Source: Rubrivivax sp.
GTDB lineage: Bacteria; Pseudomonadota; Gammaproteobacteria; Burkholderiales; Burkholderiaceae_C
DNA: 43,116 bases
Reading direction: 5' to 3'
NCBI GenBank assembly: GCA_027489455.1
Contig: JAIXZR010000297.1
Span: forward strand, 1 to 43,116
Shown: piece after piece, positions 9,393 to 18,752 of the stretch
Layout: each line of letters begins with the position of its first letter
Numbering within the stretch: the first letter of the stretch is position 1
The notes under the pieces: model-generated
Database searches by the model: none
What the model was told of the DNA's origin: nothing
Seen by the model: only the letters and a program-made list of their open reading frames with translations
Position numbers and translations under genes: made by a program

Positions 9393-10084
9393 AGCTGCTG
9401 ATCGTCGAGGACGAACCGCTGCTGCGCCAACGCCTGTCGCGGCTGTGCCAGGAGATCGTTGGTCCCACGTTCTCGGCCGTCGCCGTGGGCAGCCTCGTGC
9501 AGGCGCGCGAGGCCTTGCAGGACCGCGCGTTCGACGGCCTGCTGCTGGACCTGAACGTGGCCGGGCACGATGGCTTCGGGCTGCTGCTCGAAGCCGCTGC
9601 CGGCGCCATGCATGTGATCGTCGTCTCCGGCCATGGCGAGCGCGCGCTCGAAGCCTTCGAACTCGGCGTGCTGGACTTCGTGCCCAAGCCGTTCAGCCGC
9701 GAGCGCCTGGCGCTTGCGCTGCAGCGGCTCCAAGGCACGCAGCTCACGAGCGGCCGGACGCTCCGGCATCTGGCCGTCTGGCGTGCGCGCGGTGTGGCGC
9801 TGGTGGATATCGACCAGGTGGTGTGCATCGCGGCCATCCCGGAAGGCAGCGAACTGCATCTGCAAGGCGGCGCCACCGAGCTGCATGCCAAGCCGCTGGA
9901 TCGTCTGTTGCCGCTGCTGCCGGCCGGATTCGTTCGATGCCACCGCACGTGGATCGTCAACCTCGCCGCGGTGCGCCTGCTGCACAGTTCTCGCGGCAGC
10001 CGCTGCTGGCTCGAACTGCAGGACGGCCGCGAGGTGCCCGTGGGCCGCAGCCGGTTGGCTGCGTTGCGCGAGCGCTTGCTCTGA
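9389..10084 (+). CDS. LytTR-family response regulator
   Basis: 231 residues. The receiver domain (1-~120) has the acidic pocket VEDE (residues 6-9), phospho-acceptor Asp54 in GLLLDLNVAGHDG, the conserved Thr/Ser position in VVSGHGE and Lys in FVPKPFS. The C-terminal LytTR DNA-binding domain (~130-231) includes DIDQVVCIAAIPEGSELHLQ and FVRCHRTWIVNLAAVRLL, a classical LytTR core. It is the cognate partner of the upstream kinase, with overlapping stop/start codons. LytTR regulators usually bind paired direct repeats. I did not find a convincing pair in the 146-nt hydrolase/kinase gap. No terminator is visible after the gene. Confidence 0.9.
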   Translation: MKLLIVEDEPLLRQRLSRLCQEIVGPTFSAVAVGSLVQAREALQDRAFDGLLLDLNVAGHDGFGLLLEAAAGAMHVIVVSGHGERALEAFELGVLDFVPKPFSRERLALALQRLQGTQLTSGRTLRHLAVWRARGVALVDIDQVVCIAAIPEGSELHLQGGATELHAKPLDRLLPLLPAGFVRCHRTWIVNLAAVRLLHSSRGSRCWLELQDGREVPVGRSRLAALRERLL

Positions 10085-10681
10085 CGCGCTTCTGTTCGCG
10101 GCCGTGCGGGAAGGACGGACGAAACCGGCAGCGATCGGGGTCGCGTGGAAGTTGCGCATCGTGTTGCGCTCGGACACTGACTGCAGGCCGACCCAACGGC
10201 TGGTGCCTAAAGGCGCGAAGGCAAGCGCATGTCGCGCCTCCCGCTCGGCATGGCCAGTTCACCTCGCATTCAGCCGCGCCGTCTGCAGAAAGTCATGACG
10301 TTCCCATGAATGGGCTCCTCCAAGGAAGCTGGGCTTGCCTGGCTGGCGCTTGTGCAGGTGTTCTGCCGCATCGACGACCACCTGGCCACGCCGGGCGTGG
10401 TGGCACTGGCGCGGCGCGCGTCGATCTACCTGGCGCAGCGCTTTTCCGACCACGCGCCGCTGACGATCGACTACGAGCTCAAGATCTAGGGCCCGGGGGC
10501 GCCGCGCTCGGGGCACGATGTGGGCACGAGGGGGGCCGGTGGCGCTCGGGGGCTTCTGGGTTACGCTGTTGCACATGTTCTCTGCAGTGCTTTGCCACGG
10601 GCCCGCGTGCCGGGGGTGCGGTGTGGCCCGGCCCCGCATCGCTGCCTGCCGGGCCGTGCCACCCCTGGGCCGCCAGCGCTG
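10085..10681. other. 597-nt non-coding stretch with an xth remnant
   Basis: There is no credible intact gene here. 10085-10366 has a mixed composition and small palindromes such as CCCATgaATGGG (10305-10316). I see no terminator, IS end or tRNA. 10367-10489 is the truncated second copy of the xth 3' end. 10490-10681 leads into the SIR2-TIR gene: TTGCAC at 10569-10574 could be a -35 element but no good -10 follows at the right distance. The junction at about 10366 looks like a recombination scar. Confidence 0.7.
10367..10489 (+). pseudogene. truncated second copy of the xth 3' end
   Basis: Encodes RIDDHLATPGVVALARRASI and, further on, APLTIDYELKI followed by TAG. It is nearly identical to the C-terminal 40 residues of the intact exonuclease III (RIDYHLATPGVAALAQRASI ... 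APLTIDYDFKL, TGA). About 8 of 123 bases differ, including the stop codon, and there are no gaps. Nothing homologous to the rest of xth precedes it, although GGCTGGCGC at about 10341-10349 echoes the bases just upstream of copy 1. It has no start codon and is not expected to function. It marks either the displaced original end of xth or the residue of a deleted tandem paralogue. Confidence 0.88.
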
Positions 10682-12130
10682 ATGGATCGCCTGCGCGCCA
10701 GCCGCCAGAGCCTGGAACAGGCCGTGCGCAGCCAGGGGCTGATCCCCGTGCTGGGCCCGGACGCGCTGTGGGTCGAACTGGCCGATCGGCCGGACCAGCC
10801 CGCGGCGGCAGGCTCGGGCACGACCGGCGCCCCGTTCTACGCCCTGGTGGCCGAAGAGCTGTTGCGCGTCTACGGCCTGGACCCGGCGGCCAGCGACCTG
10901 CGCGACCCCGCCGCCGGCTGGCCGCTGCACCAGGCGGTGGCGCGCGTGCTGGCCGAGCAGCCGCGCAGCAGCACCGAGCGGCTGCGGCGGTCGGTGGCCA
11001 CGATCGTGGCCGAGCTCACGCCGCGGGTGCGCGCCGCGCCGCTGCTGGACCGGCTGGCGGCGCTGCCGCAGCTGGAGCTCTTCGTCAGCCTCACGCCCGA
11101 CGACCTGCTGCTGCAGGCCCTGCGCCGCGCGCGCGGCCCGGCGCAGGTGCAGGCCAGCGCCTACGCGCCCAGCAGCGACAGCGCCCGCCCCTGCGACGTG
11201 CCGGCCGCGCTGCCCGGCGGGGCGCGCGTGTTCCATCCGCTGGGCCAGTTCAGCGCCGGCGTGCGGCCGGCCATCCACGATGAAGACGCGCTGGAATACC
11301 TGTTCCGCTTCCAGCAGGAAGCCGCGCTGCGCGCCCCGGTACTGCTGGAAACCCTGCGCCGGCGCGATCTGCTGCTGCTGGGCTGCCGGCTGCCCGACTG
11401 GCTGGGCCTGGGGCTGATCCGCATGGCCAACGAGGTGCGGCTGTCGGCGCAGGAAAAGAAGATGGAATTCTTCGCCGCCGACGCGCAGGCCGGCGACCTG
11501 GCGGACTTTCTGGCCCGCTTCAACCCGAACGCCACGATCTTCCCGTGGACGGCGCTGGAGTTCGTCGCCGAGATCGAGGCCATCGCCGGCAGCGCCGGCG
11601 CAGGGGTGGCGGCACCGCCACCCGCACCGGGCACCGCGGCCGCGTTGCCGGCCAGCGGCAGCCCGCGTCGCACCACGGTCTTCCTGAGCTACGCCAGCGA
11701 AGACCGCGAAGCCGTCACGCGGCTGGCGCAGGCGCTGCTGGGCCTGGGTTTCGACGACGTCTGGCTGGACCAGCGCCAGCTGCGCGCCGGCGACAACTGG
11801 TCCGAGCGGATCGACGAAGCCATCGGCGAGTGCACCTACTTCATGCCGGTGCTGTCGCGCCAGGCCGATGCCCGGCGTGAAGGCGTGTTCTGGGAAGAGT
11901 GGCGCAAGGCCATGGCGCGCGCCCTGCGCGTGCACGATGCCTTCCTGCTGCCGGTGGGCATCGACGCGCAGGCCCCGGCCCAGGCCGGCTACCGGCGCAT
12001 CTTCGGCGGCTTCGGCAGCGAGCTGCGCGCGCTGCACCTGCTGCATGCGCCGGGTGGCGTGCTGCCACCGGCCGCACTGGACGACCTGCGCCAGCGCGCT
12101 GCCCAGGCGCGCGGGACCGGCCATGCCTGA
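10682..12130 (+). CDS. SIR2-like/TIR fusion protein
   Basis: 482 residues, cytoplasmic. Residues ~1-295 resemble a SIR2-type Rossmann domain: VLGPDAL (23-29), FVSLTPDDLLLQAL (134-147), VFHPLGQ (183-189), LLLLGCRLPDWL (230-241) and FLARFNPNATIF (~276-287). An Ala/Pro-rich linker (~300-328) leads to a TIR domain (~331-470): TTVFLSYASEDREAV, VWLDQRQLRAGDNWSERIDE with Glu375 near the expected NADase Glu, FMPVLSRQA and FWEEWRKAM. The TIR part is confident. The SIR2 part is less so, because the catalytic Asn and His expected in TTNYD and HG motifs seem replaced (SLTPD, HPLG). ATG 10682 is chosen as the first residue of the conserved domain; no strong ribosome site is visible. It overlaps the next gene by 8 nt. 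TIR domains cleave or cyclise NAD+ in many bacterial defence systems; a role here is inferred. Confidence 0.85.
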   Translation: MDRLRASRQSLEQAVRSQGLIPVLGPDALWVELADRPDQPAAAGSGTTGAPFYALVAEELLRVYGLDPAASDLRDPAAGWPLHQAVARVLAEQPRSSTERLRRSVATIVAELTPRVRAAPLLDRLAALPQLELFVSLTPDDLLLQALRRARGPAQVQASAYAPSSDSARPCDVPAALPGGARVFHPLGQFSAGVRPAIHDEDALEYLFRFQQEAALRAPVLLETLRRRDLLLLGCRLPDWLGLGLIRMANEVRLSAQEKKMEFFAADAQAGDLADFLARFNPNATIFPWTALEFVAEIEAIAGSAGAGVAAPPPAPGTAAALPASGSPRRTTVFLSYASEDREAVTRLAQALLGLGFDDVWLDQRQLRAGDNWSERIDEAIGECTYFMPVLSRQADARREGVFWEEWRKAMARALRVHDAFLLPVGIDAQAPAQAGYRRIFGGFGSELRALHLLHAPGGVLPPAALDDLRQRAAQARGTGHA

Positions 12131-14225
12131 CCAGCCGGCCCTGCCTGCGGGCGCCGCCGCGCCGCCCGACGCCCAGCACCCCTGGCCCTGGCTGGAGCCC
12201 TTCGACGAAAGTTCGCAGGCCTTCTTCAACGGCCGTGACGACGACGTGCGGGCCCTGCAGCGCTGCGTGGCGGCGGCGCCGGTGAGCCTGCTGTACGGCA
12301 AGTCCGGCCTGGGCAAGACATCGCTGCTGCGCGCCGGGCTGTTCCCGCAGCTGGACAAAGTCTGGCTGCTGCCCGTGCTGCTGCGTCGCATCGAACGTGC
12401 CGAAGAACCCGGCGCCCTGTCGGCACAGCTGCTGCAGCGGCTGGATGAAGCCGCAGCGCGCCACGGCCTGCACTGGCAGGGCCCCGCGCCGGCGCACCCC
12501 GCCGCCAGCCCGGTGGCCGCGTTGTGGGAACGGCTGCACGACCGCGAGCTGGCGCTGCAGGACGCGGCCGGCCACCGCTTCACGCCACTGTTCGTGCTGG
12601 ACCAGTTCGAGGAAGTCTTCACCTTGATGGCCGCCGGCGCCGGGCGCACCGCGCTGCTGGTGGAGCTGGGCAACCTGCTGGAAAACCGCGTCCCGGCCGA
12701 AGTCGATGCCCGGCTGGACGCGCACGACACGCTGCTGGACCGCATTGACGTCGACCGGCAGGGCGGGCGCTTCCTGCTGTCGCTGCGCGAAGACTTCCTG
12801 CCCGAGATCGACGCCCTGGCCGCCCGCATGCCGCGCCTGCAGGCCAACCGCTGCCGGCTGCGCGCGATGTCGCGCCCGCAGGCGCTGCAGGCCGTGCAGC
12901 GCACTGGCGGCGCCCTGGTCACGGCCGATGCGGCACAGCAGATCGTCGATTTCCTCGCCCGGCCAGCGGCCGGGGCCCACCCGGCCGAGGTGCTGCGCGA
13001 CGACCGCCCGGTCGAGCCCGCGCTGCTGAGCCTGCTGTGCGCCAGCCTGAACGCCGAGCGCCTGGCGCGCCAGCCCCCGGCGGCGACGCTGGACGTGCAG
13101 AACCTGGAAGGCCGCGGCGCCCGCGTGATCGAGCAGTTCTACGACCGCGCCTTCGACGCGCTGCCGCCCGAGCGCCGCGCCGCGTTGGCCGGCTGGGTGG
13201 AGCGCGAGCTGATCACCGCCAGCGGCACGCGGCGGCCCTTCCCGCGGCGCGACATCGACGCCAGCTTGCGCGCCGACGTCGAACGCCTGGTGGGCCAGCG
13301 CCTGCTGCGCTTTCACAGCGGCGAAGCCGGCGAGCAGGTGGAACTGGTGCACGACCGCCTGGCGGCCGTGGCCCAGGCGCGCGCACTGCTGCGCCGGCAG
13401 GCCGCCGAAGCCCAGCTGCAGGCCGAGCGCGAACGCGACCTGGCCGCCCGCCGGCTGCTGGAAGAAGAAAAGCGCAGCATCGAGCTGGAACGCCGGCGCG
13501 AGGCCGAACGCGCCGAATGGGCGCGTGAACGCGCCGAGCGCGCCGCGCAGCAGACACGGCGCCGCTGGACGGTGCTGTCGGCGGGCCTGCTGCTGGTGGC
13601 CCTGGCGGCATCGGCCGGCGTGTTTGCGCTCATGCAGGCCCAGCGCAGTACCGAGGCCCAGGCCGCCCTGGCCGAGCGCGTGCGCGAAGACCAGGCGCGC
13701 GAAGCCGACGCACTGCAGCGCGCCACCCGGTGGCAGCTGGCCGAAGCCCAGGCCGAACGCGACCGCCACCTGGCCGTGCTGAAGGAAGCCGCCCGCGTGC
13801 TGCGCGAAGGCGGCGCTGGCGCCGACGCGCAGGCGCTGCGCCTGCTGCAGCAGGCCAGCGGCGAAGTCGAAGCCGTGACGCGGCAGGCCCAGGCCGACGC
13901 CAACCGCTGCCCGGCCGGCCGGCGCCTGTACCCGCAGGTGGGCGAGCGCGACGACATCGCGCTGGTGGACAAGCTGGCGCCGGGCCTGCGCCGCGCCGGC
14001 TGGCTGGTGCTGCGCACCGAGCTGGTGGAGGCGCGCAAGATGCCCCAGCGCACCGAGCTGCGCTACTTCCGCAGTGCCGAAGCCGATCTCGCGGCCGATG
14101 CCGCGGCCGTGCTGCAGCGTGCGGGCCTGCCGCCGCTGAAGCCGCTGTACGTGACGGGTTTCGAACAGTCCACCACTCTGCGCGCCTGCCACTTTGAGCT
14201 CTGGCTGGTGCCGCGCGCGCCGTGA
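12123..14225 (+). CDS. membrane-anchored STAND-type NTPase (nSTAND1-like) with C-terminal LytR_C/SPOR-like domain
   Basis: 700 residues. N-terminal P-loop NTPase: FFNGRDDDVRAL (34-45), Walker A GKSGLGKTSLL (59-69), Walker B LFVLDQFEEVF (156-166) and LLSLREDFLPEID (218-230), the sensor-like segment typical of novel STAND NTPases. A helical region (~250-420) follows and ends in the winged-helix-like LVHDRLAAVAQAR. Then come a charged coiled coil (420-480), a membrane helix (about 482-504, WTVLSAGLLLVALAASAGVF) and a second coiled coil (510-590). A C-terminal domain of about 100 residues (RRLYPQVGERDDIALVDKLA ... RTELRYFRSAEADL) resembles LytR_C/SPOR-like modules. No WD40 or TPR sensor repeats are seen. 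ATG 12123 overlaps the upstream TIR gene by 8 nt. Probably works with the TIR protein as sensor or scaffold; inferred. Confidence 0.83.
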   Translation: MPDQPALPAGAAAPPDAQHPWPWLEPFDESSQAFFNGRDDDVRALQRCVAAAPVSLLYGKSGLGKTSLLRAGLFPQLDKVWLLPVLLRRIERAEEPGALSAQLLQRLDEAAARHGLHWQGPAPAHPAASPVAALWERLHDRELALQDAAGHRFTPLFVLDQFEEVFTLMAAGAGRTALLVELGNLLENRVPAEVDARLDAHDTLLDRIDVDRQGGRFLLSLREDFLPEIDALAARMPRLQANRCRLRAMSRPQALQAVQRTGGALVTADAAQQIVDFLARPAAGAHPAEVLRDDRPVEPALLSLLCASLNAERLARQPPAATLDVQNLEGRGARVIEQFYDRAFDALPPERRAALAGWVERELITASGTRRPFPRRDIDASLRADVERLVGQRLLRFHSGEAGEQVELVHDRLAAVAQARALLRRQAAEAQLQAERERDLAARRLLEEEKRSIELERRREAERAEWARERAERAAQQTRRRWTVLSAGLLLVALAASAGVFALMQAQRSTEAQAALAERVREDQAREADALQRATRWQLAEAQAERDRHLAVLKEAARVLREGGAGADAQALRLLQQASGEVEAVTRQAQADANRCPAGRRLYPQVGERDDIALVDKLAPGLRRAGWLVLRTELVEARKMPQRTELRYFRSAEADLAADAAAVLQRAGLPPLKPLYVTGFEQSTTLRACHFELWLVPRAP

Positions 14226-15247
14226 GCGCCCGGCCTGCAGCGGGCGTGCCCGTGGCAGCGCAGGCGGAGCAGCCGCAGCAACCACCGCTCAGCCATCACG
14301 ACATCCTCGGCCTGGTCGGGCCCTTCACCGCGGCCGGCTGGGCTCTGGATCTGGCGGCCAGCCAGCGGCTGGCGAGGCGGCTGGTGTTCTGCCCTGCGGC
14401 AGCCCTGCCCGACGTGCCGGCGCAGCAACTGGTGCTGGAAGGGCTGGCCAGCGGCAGCTGGCAGCTCACGCGCCACGCGCAGCAGGCCGACGGCGCCGCG
14501 GCCAGCGTGCAGGCCCTGGGGCTGGCGCCGGCAGCGCTGCTCGCGCTGGTGCAGGCCGTGCCGGTGGCGCGCCACTTCGTCAGCGGCCCTGGCCGGGTGC
14601 TGGCGCGCAGCTACCGTGTGCTGCCCGGCGGCCCGGTGGTGCTGACGCGCGGCGTGCTGCGCGCTGGCGGCATGGGCAACGCCCCCGGACCAACCACCGT
14701 CACATCGGCCCCGCTGCTGGTGCTGACGTTGGACGTGGCACCCGTGCGCGGTGTCGCCGCCGAGATCGCCCTCCAGGCCCCGCACACCCACCTGGCCCTG
14801 CCCGAAGACCTGGTGGCCGTGCTGGGCTGGCACTGGACGCGCCTGGTGCCCGGGCGCCCGGCCGGCGGCGCCTGGGCCAGCAAGCTGCGCCTGCCCGGCG
14901 GCCTGCCGGCGCGCACCGCGCGCGCCGAAGCCGCGCTGGACCGCGCCGCTGCCCACCTGGCGCAGACACTGGCCGAAGCCCCGGCGCGCTTCCACGAGCG
15001 CCATCGCCTGCGCCGCCTGGGCGTGATGCTGCGGCGCGCGATCCCGCTGCTCACGCCGCTGCTGCTGGTGGCCACGATCCTGCTGATGCCGCGCGTGGAT
15101 ACGAGCGAGCACATGGGCCTGTGGCTGCTGCTGTACCACGTGCCCACGGCGCTGATCGTGCTGAGCTTCTGCCTGCAGGAACTGCCCACGCTGCGGCCGC
15201 CGCCGTGGCCGCGCCGCAGCACGGCGAGCGATTGGCGCCAGTCCTAA
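14222..15247 (+). CDS. unrecognised protein with two C-terminal membrane helices
   Basis: 341 residues, GTG start at 14222 overlapping the STAND gene's TGA (GTGA). I do not recognise the family. No signal peptide. Residues ~24-55 (SHHDILGLVGPFTAAGWALD and the LAASQRLARRLVF that follows) look like a conserved N-terminal motif. The middle (60-260) is a mixed alpha/beta soluble region. An Arg-rich stretch (~253-272) precedes two hydrophobic helices, ~273-290 and ~298-318, with a short loop between. The C-terminus is basic and Pro-rich. The likely topology is soluble body in the cytoplasm with a hairpin anchor. The overlapping start argues for co-translation with the TIR and STAND genes. It may instead be an independent conserved membrane protein; 35 nt separate it from the M20 peptidase. 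Confidence 0.75.
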   Translation: MSARPAAGVPVAAQAEQPQQPPLSHHDILGLVGPFTAAGWALDLAASQRLARRLVFCPAAALPDVPAQQLVLEGLASGSWQLTRHAQQADGAAASVQALGLAPAALLALVQAVPVARHFVSGPGRVLARSYRVLPGGPVVLTRGVLRAGGMGNAPGPTTVTSAPLLVLTLDVAPVRGVAAEIALQAPHTHLALPEDLVAVLGWHWTRLVPGRPAGGAWASKLRLPGGLPARTARAEAALDRAAAHLAQTLAEAPARFHERHRLRRLGVMLRRAIPLLTPLLLVATILLMPRVDTSEHMGLWLLLYHVPTALIVLSFCLQELPTLRPPPWPRRSTASDWRQS

Positions 15248-15282
15248 ACTGTCGCATCACCCCCACCGCCCCAGGATTGCCC

Positions 15283-16746
<1,464 letters not shown>

Positions 16747-16780
16747 GGGACTGAGGGCCGGGTCCTGCCCATCGCGGACC

Positions 16781-18673
16781 TCACGCCAACTCAGAGTCCG
16801 CCACGTCTTCCTGCAGGAACCCGCCACTCTGGTGCGCCCACAGCTTGGCGTAGTGCCCTTTGGCGGCCAGCAGCTCGGCATGGCTGCCCTGTTCGACGAT
16901 GCGGCCTTGTTCCAGCACGATCAGCCGGTCCATGCGGGCGATGGTGGATAGGCGGTGCGCGATGGCGATCACGGTCTTGCCTTCCATCAGGCCCAGCAGC
17001 TGGCTCTGGATGGCGATCTCGACTTCGCTGTCCAGCGCGCTGGTGGCTTCGTCCAGCACCAGGATGGGCGCGTCCTTCAGGATCACGCGCGCAATCGCCA
17101 CGCGTTGGCGCTGGCCGCCGCTCAGCTTCACGCCGCGTTCGCCCACGTGCGCTTCATAGCCCGTGCGGCCTTTCCAGTCCTGCAGGTTCAGGATGAACTC
17201 ATGGGCTTGCGCCTTCTTGGCCGCCGCTACGATGTCTTCCATGCTGGCGCCAGGCCGGCCGTAGCCGATGTTGGCAGCGATGGACCGATGCAGCAGCGAC
17301 GTGTCCTGCGTCACCATGCCGATGGCCGCGCGCAGGCTTTCCTGGCTCACGCCGCGCACGTCGTGCCCGTCGACGCGCAGCGTGCCTTGCTCCAGATCGT
17401 GAAAGCGCAGCAGCAGGTTCACCAGCGTGCTCTTGCCCGCGCCTGAACGCCCCACCAGCCCCACGCGTTCGCCGGGGCGGATGACCAGGTTCAGGTCGTC
17501 CAGCACCTTCTTGCCGTCCTGCCGGCCGTAGGTGAAGGTGACGTGCTCGAAGCGGATCTCGCCGCCCGCCGGGGCCGGCGCCACCACCAGGTCGCGCGCG
17601 TCGGCAGCGTCCGTCATGGTGTGCGGCACGGCGATGGTTTCCATGCCTTCCTGCACCACGCCGATGTTCTCGAAGATGCCCGTCACTTCCCAGCTCACCC
17701 AGCCGGCGACGTTGGCGATCGTCCAGGCCAGCGGCAAGGCCGTGGCCACCGTGCCGGCGTCGATCTGCCCCTGGCCCCACAGCGTGATGCCGATCGCGGC
17801 GGTGCTGACCAGCAGCAGGGCGTTCAGCGTCGACAGCGTGCCCATGAAGGCCGTGATCAGCCGCATGTGCGCTGCGATCGCGCCGGTGTGGTCGTCGATG
17901 GCGTCGCGCACATGGGCGTCTTCGTCGCGTGCGCGGGCGAAGAGCTTCACGGTCAGGATGTTGGTGTAGCTGTCCACCACGCGGCCCATCACCAGGCTGC
18001 GCAGTTCGCTGCTCACGCGGGAGCGGTCGCGCATCCTGGGCACGAAGTAGCGCAGGAAGAACAGATAGCTGGCAAACCACAGGGCCGTGGGTACGGCCAG
18101 GCGCCAGTCGGCGCTGGCCATCAGCACCAGCGCGCTGATGCCGTAGACCACGATGTACCAGATGGCGCGCACGCAGCTGACCGCGCTTTCGCGCACCGCG
18201 TGGCTGGTGTTCATCACGCGGTTGGCGATGCGGCCGGCGAAATCGTTCTGGAAGAAAGGCCAGCCCTGGCGCACCACGTGCCAGTGGCTCTGCCAGCGGA
18301 TCAGCGCCGTCACCCCCGGCGCTACGGCGTTGTTGCGCACCAGGCTGTCCAGCAGCAGCACCAGCGGCCGGCCCACCAGCACCAGCAGCGCCATGCCGAT
18401 CAGCAGCGGCATTTCCTGCTGCAGGGTGGCCGCGCGCGAACCAGGCTGAAGGCTTCCCATCATCCGCACCAGGTGGCCGATGAAGACCGGGATCAGCGTG
18501 TCGATCAGCGCCACGCCCAGGCCGGTGACGAACATCGCCGCGAACAGCCCGCGCACCTGGCCGATGAAGTGCCAGTAGAAGGCCAGCAGCCCCGGGGGCG
18601 GGGCGCTGCCCGGCCGCGCGGTGGGCTGGGTGCGGGTTTCGAAGAAGCTGAAGAGGGCTGAGCGGGGTGGCAT
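16781..18673 (-). CDS. ABCB-type ABC transporter, fused permease and ATPase
   Basis: 630 residues. The N-terminal exporter membrane domain (~25-345) has about six helices (e.g. LFAAMFVTGLGVALIDTLIP, MALLVLVGRPLVLLL, IWYIVVYGISALVLM) and the cytoplasmic coupling segment FFQNDFAGRIANRVM. The ATPase domain (~385-615) shows Walker A GRSGAGKSTL, Q-loop MVTQDTSLL, signature LSGGQRQRVAIARV, Walker B ILVLDEATSALD and H-loop AIAHRLSTI. This is a type IV half-transporter acting as a homodimer, broadly MsbA/multidrug-like. The substrate is unknown. ATG 18673-18671 is chosen over the open frame to 18772, which would run into the divergent LysR gene. The LysR regulator starting 80 nt away may control it. 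Confidence 0.93.
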   Translation of the reverse strand: MPPRSALFSFFETRTQPTARPGSAPPPGLLAFYWHFIGQVRGLFAAMFVTGLGVALIDTLIPVFIGHLVRMMGSLQPGSRAATLQQEMPLLIGMALLVLVGRPLVLLLDSLVRNNAVAPGVTALIRWQSHWHVVRQGWPFFQNDFAGRIANRVMNTSHAVRESAVSCVRAIWYIVVYGISALVLMASADWRLAVPTALWFASYLFFLRYFVPRMRDRSRVSSELRSLVMGRVVDSYTNILTVKLFARARDEDAHVRDAIDDHTGAIAAHMRLITAFMGTLSTLNALLLVSTAAIGITLWGQGQIDAGTVATALPLAWTIANVAGWVSWEVTGIFENIGVVQEGMETIAVPHTMTDAADARDLVVAPAPAGGEIRFEHVTFTYGRQDGKKVLDDLNLVIRPGERVGLVGRSGAGKSTLVNLLLRFHDLEQGTLRVDGHDVRGVSQESLRAAIGMVTQDTSLLHRSIAANIGYGRPGASMEDIVAAAKKAQAHEFILNLQDWKGRTGYEAHVGERGVKLSGGQRQRVAIARVILKDAPILVLDEATSALDSEVEIAIQSQLLGLMEGKTVIAIAHRLSTIARMDRLIVLEQGRIVEQGSHAELLAAKGHYAKLWAHQSGGFLQEDVADSELA

Positions 18674-18752
18674 GCCGGCCCATTGTCGCTGCGGGTGTCG
18701 CTGCGGGGTGGCAACATGCGCCGGCCCGTCGCCCACAACCTGGAAAAGCAAG

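Noticed and set aside
10195-10225. GCCTAAAGGCG-like element resembling an integron attC end
   Set aside because: No matching GTTRRRY partner or imperfect palindrome of attC size nearby, and no integrase gene in the window.
10520-10681. N-terminal extension of the SIR2-TIR protein
   Set aside because: The extra 54 residues are Gly/Arg/Pro-rich with no ribosome site; the conserved domain starts at the ATG at 10682.
10259-14285. Long minus-strand frames (887 and 814 codons) opposite the TIR and STAND genes
   Set aside because: Arg/Ala/Gly/Gln-rich with no recognisable domain; the plus strand carries TIR and P-loop motifs.
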